64,000 nt of DNA from DASVFB01 sp963766345 (lineage in GTDB: Bacteria; Actinomycetota; Thermoleophilia; Gaiellales; Gaiellaceae): the NCBI GenBank assembly GCA_963766345.1, contig CAVXZL010000008.1, positions 1 through 64,000 of the forward strand. Direction: 5' to 3'. The translations under genes and the position numbers were made by a program. A model generated the notes under the pieces. The model saw only the letters and a list, made by a program, of their open reading frames with translations. It searched no databases and was not told the origin of the DNA. Each line of letters starts with the position of its first letter. Positions within the stretch are counted from its first letter, which is position 1. Below, piece by piece: positions 62,500 to 64,000 of the stretch.

Positions 62500-63522
62500 T
62501 TAGGCCTTAGCTTCCCGGCGGAACTTCGCGAGTTTGTCGGGGGTCAGGTTGAACTTCGCCAACTCCTGTCGCGAGAGCGAGTCGAGGAACTTCTTTTGCG
62601 AGTTGAGAAATGCCTTCTGCTGGTCCGGACGTAGCCCGTCGATGAATACGCCGAGATCAAGATTCTTTACGCTCACGAGGTTGGCGCTCCGGAGGTTGGC
62701 CCCTCCGAGCCTGGTGTTCTCGAAGTCGGCGCCCTCGAGGTCAGCGTCGCTGAGGTCGGCGCGCCTGAAGTCGGCGCCCCACAGGTAGGCGAACTGGAGC
62801 TCGGCGTGTTCGAGGTGGGCGTGTCCGAGTTCGGCGACCGGGAGGTGGGCGAACCTGAGGTTGGGGTGCTCGAGGTGGGCGCCCTCGAGTTGGGCGCCTT
62901 GGAGGTTGGCTTCCTCGCAGTAGGCGTCTTCGAGGTGGGCGCCTCGAAGGTCGGCGTTCTCGAAGTGGGCGCCTGGAAGGACGGCGCCTGTGAGGTGGGC
63001 GCCCCCGAGGTCGGCGTTGCTGAGGTTGACGCGCTCGAGGTCGGCGCCGACAAGATCGACGTGACTGAGGTCTGCGTCGGTCAACACGACGCGGGGAATG
63101 CCCGCGCGCAGGAGCTTGGCCTCGTACAAGAAGCGGACGACTTCGGCTTTTCGCTTTTTGTCGAGGCGGCGAAGCGTGGTAAGCGTGATGGTGCGCGCGA
63201 CCTGCCTGACAGGGTCGCTCTCCTCGGAAATCAGAAGTTTGTTGTTCAGCATCAGGCCGCTCATCTGGTCGAGATAGGCCTGAAGCGTCGCGTCTTGGCG
63301 CGCTGTTTCGGCGGCGGCTCGATCTGCGGCGATGCGCCGATCGTCTCGCTTGTTGTTGTTCCTCGTCTGCGCGGCGCTCCATGCAAACGTGACGCCGATC
63401 AGGATCGCGGGCACGACCAGGAGCTGCAACCAGTCCCAGAGGGTCTTGGCCGGCTGCACCTCCTCGTCGGGCGCCTTCTTCCAGCGCCGTTCCCCGACGC
63501 CGAGCCACTCACGCCAGCGCAC
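62500..63522 (-). CDS. Membrane-anchored pentapeptide-repeat protein
   Basis: A 340-residue protein: a short basic/acidic N-terminus, one membrane helix (LLVVPAILIGVTFAWSAA, about 34-52), a charged helical linker with the block YLDQMSGLMLNNKLL, TLTTLRRLDKKRKAEVVRFL known from many pentapeptide proteins, then about 27 pentapeptide repeats of A(D/N/H)LxxA type (for example ADLSHVDLVGADLERVNLSN), forming a right-handed beta helix. A C-terminal helical tail follows. Family functions vary (effector, resistance and signalling roles are reported) and none can be assigned. GTG start at 63522. It is the main cargo of the tRNA-Leu element. Confidence 0.88.
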   Translation of the reverse strand: MRWREWLGVGERRWKKAPDEEVQPAKTLWDWLQLLVVPAILIGVTFAWSAAQTRNNNKRDDRRIAADRAAAETARQDATLQAYLDQMSGLMLNNKLLISEESDPVRQVARTITLTTLRRLDKKRKAEVVRFLYEAKLLRAGIPRVVLTDADLSHVDLVGADLERVNLSNADLGGAHLTGAVLPGAHFENADLRGAHLEDAYCEEANLQGAQLEGAHLEHPNLRFAHLPVAELGHAHLEHAELQFAYLWGADFRRADLSDADLEGADFENTRLGGANLRSANLVSVKNLDLGVFIDGLRPDQQKAFLNSQKKFLDSLSRQELAKFNLTPDKLAKFRREAKA

Positions 63523-63537
63523 GAGCCTGATACTCGC

Positions 63538-63791
63538 TTATTCCGAGGGGGTAATCACCTTCTCTGCAGGCCGACGAGCCCGGTAAGGCCGCCGCGATCC
63601 GAGCTCGATATCGATGAGCTGCATGCCGCACGCCTCGAGGTCGCACGGAAGTGGTCGTCGTTTGCGACCGCGCCTTTCAAGCGGTCTACCGCATCGAGAT
63701 AGCCCGCGGCGGCCACCGAGGCGCCTTCGACACGACTATGCGAACGGAGGCCGCCGCTCTGGCCTGAACGGCACCACCGGTTGAAACTCAC
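63538..63791 (-). pseudogene. Frameshifted small gene upstream of the pentapeptide gene
   Basis: From GTG 63791 a frame reads VEGASVAAAGYLDAVDRLKG and AVANDDHF. After a one-base shift near 63645 it continues as CDLEACGMQLIDIELGSRRP and RPAEKVITPSE to a stop at 63538. Joined, it would be about 84 residues, 15 bases upstream of the pentapeptide gene on the same strand. No family recognised. It may be a sequence error or real decay. Confidence 0.35.
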
Positions 63792-63852
63792 GCGCCAACT
63801 CCATCCTCCGTCCCGTTTGTGCACCGACCAGGCACAAGAACCGCTTGATCTG

Positions 63853-63886
63853 GCTATGCGGATGAGAGGACTTGAACCTCCACGGG
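63853..63886 (-). repeat. 34-bp attachment-site repeat within tRNA-Leu
   Basis: Right-hand copy of the direct repeat at 61656-61689. It includes the 3'-terminal 30 bases of the functional tRNA-Leu. Confidence 0.85.
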
Positions 63887-63940
63887 GTCGCCCCCACACG
63901 GACCTGAACCGTGCGCGTCTACCAATTCCGCCACATCCGC
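63857..63940 (-). tRNA. tRNA-Leu (CAG)
   Basis: An 84-nt cloverleaf with a long variable arm, as in type II tRNAs. Acceptor GCGGATG pairs with CATCCGC, discriminator A, anticodon loop TTCAGGT with CAG, variable arm around GGGGGCGACCCC, T-loop GGTTCAAGTCC. CCA is not encoded. Its 3' end is reconstituted by the integrated element. Confidence 0.96.
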
Positions 63941-64000
63941 GCGGAGCGCATTGTACCGCCGCTCTTGGCTCAGTCCGGCAGCGCGGCTAGCACCTCGTCG

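Larger units (their letters stand above)
61656..63886. mobile_element. Compact tRNA-Leu-integrated element (about 2.2 kb)
   Basis: Bounded by exact 34-bp direct repeats, one of them the 3' part of tRNA-Leu. Inside lie a small gene (61858-62079), a strong hairpin region, a membrane pentapeptide-repeat gene (62500-63522) and a frameshifted gene (63538-63791). No integrase, transposase or plasmid gene is seen. Next to the left repeat, GGGCACAAAATGGGTACA recalls the TTTGTACC repeats behind tRNA-Asn at 5.6 kb. The 61690-61857 stretch is non-coding. It is either a decayed island or a small element mobilised in trans. Confidence 0.65.

Overview
The window is a high-GC actinobacterial chromosome segment. 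GTG starts are frequent and neighbouring genes often overlap by 4 bases. Markers include F420-type LLM oxidoreductase, TrpB2, bacterial Ku, aerobic CO-dehydrogenase-type genes, a BTAD regulator and a collagen-like protein with an ALFVALGG-type N-terminus. Together these suggest class Thermoleophilia (Gaiellales or Solirubrobacterales), probably an environmental or metagenome-derived genome. That placement is inference from gene content, not a phylogeny.

Layout. 1-5.5 kb: the end of an rRNA operon (5S plus terminator), an M48 protease, a phosphatase and an SDR, then dgt-dnaG and tRNA-Asn. 5.5-9.4 kb: a segment behind tRNA-Asn with less GC-biased third codon positions, holding small orphan genes, a degraded gene, CsbD and a multidomain cell-wall hydrolase without a signal peptide. 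9.5-16.7 kb: trpB2, a frameshifted beta-propeller gene, Ku with a coiled-coil partner gene, and a CotA-like multicopper oxidase with a stray copy of its own C-terminus downstream. 16.7-22 kb: proC and a coxMSLG-type molybdenum hydroxylase operon. 22-25.4 kb: surface or secreted proteins and a truncated BTAD regulator. 25.4-45.8 kb: a dense catabolic block (LLM oxidoreductase, M20, M24 and M32 peptidases, FAH hydrolase, LeuA-like synthase, a complete branched-chain amino-acid-type ABC transporter, two ketopantoate-reductase-like genes, flavoproteins, a two-domain aspartic protease). 45.8-52.6 kb: arginine biosynthesis operon argCJBDRGH, without argF. 52.7-61.6 kb: an aldolase-SDR fusion divergent from mtnA, an xdhC operon, a subtilase and a sensor kinase. 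61.7-63.9 kb: a compact element between tRNA-Leu and an exact 34-bp copy of the tRNA 3' end, carrying a membrane pentapeptide-repeat protein.

Functional links. coxMSLG and xdhC (molybdenum cofactor maturation) probably serve the same enzyme class. ArgR is encoded inside the operon it probably controls, and the argC promoter holds an inverted repeat. mtnA and the divergent aldolase-SDR could form a 5-deoxypentose or methylthioribose salvage branch. The transporter and hydrolases around it look like an uptake and degradation system for peptide or amino-acid-like substrates.

Quality note. At least six otherwise well-conserved reading frames are broken by a single base, often in short G or C runs. 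These may be residual assembly errors rather than true pseudogenes, and each is flagged in its entry.
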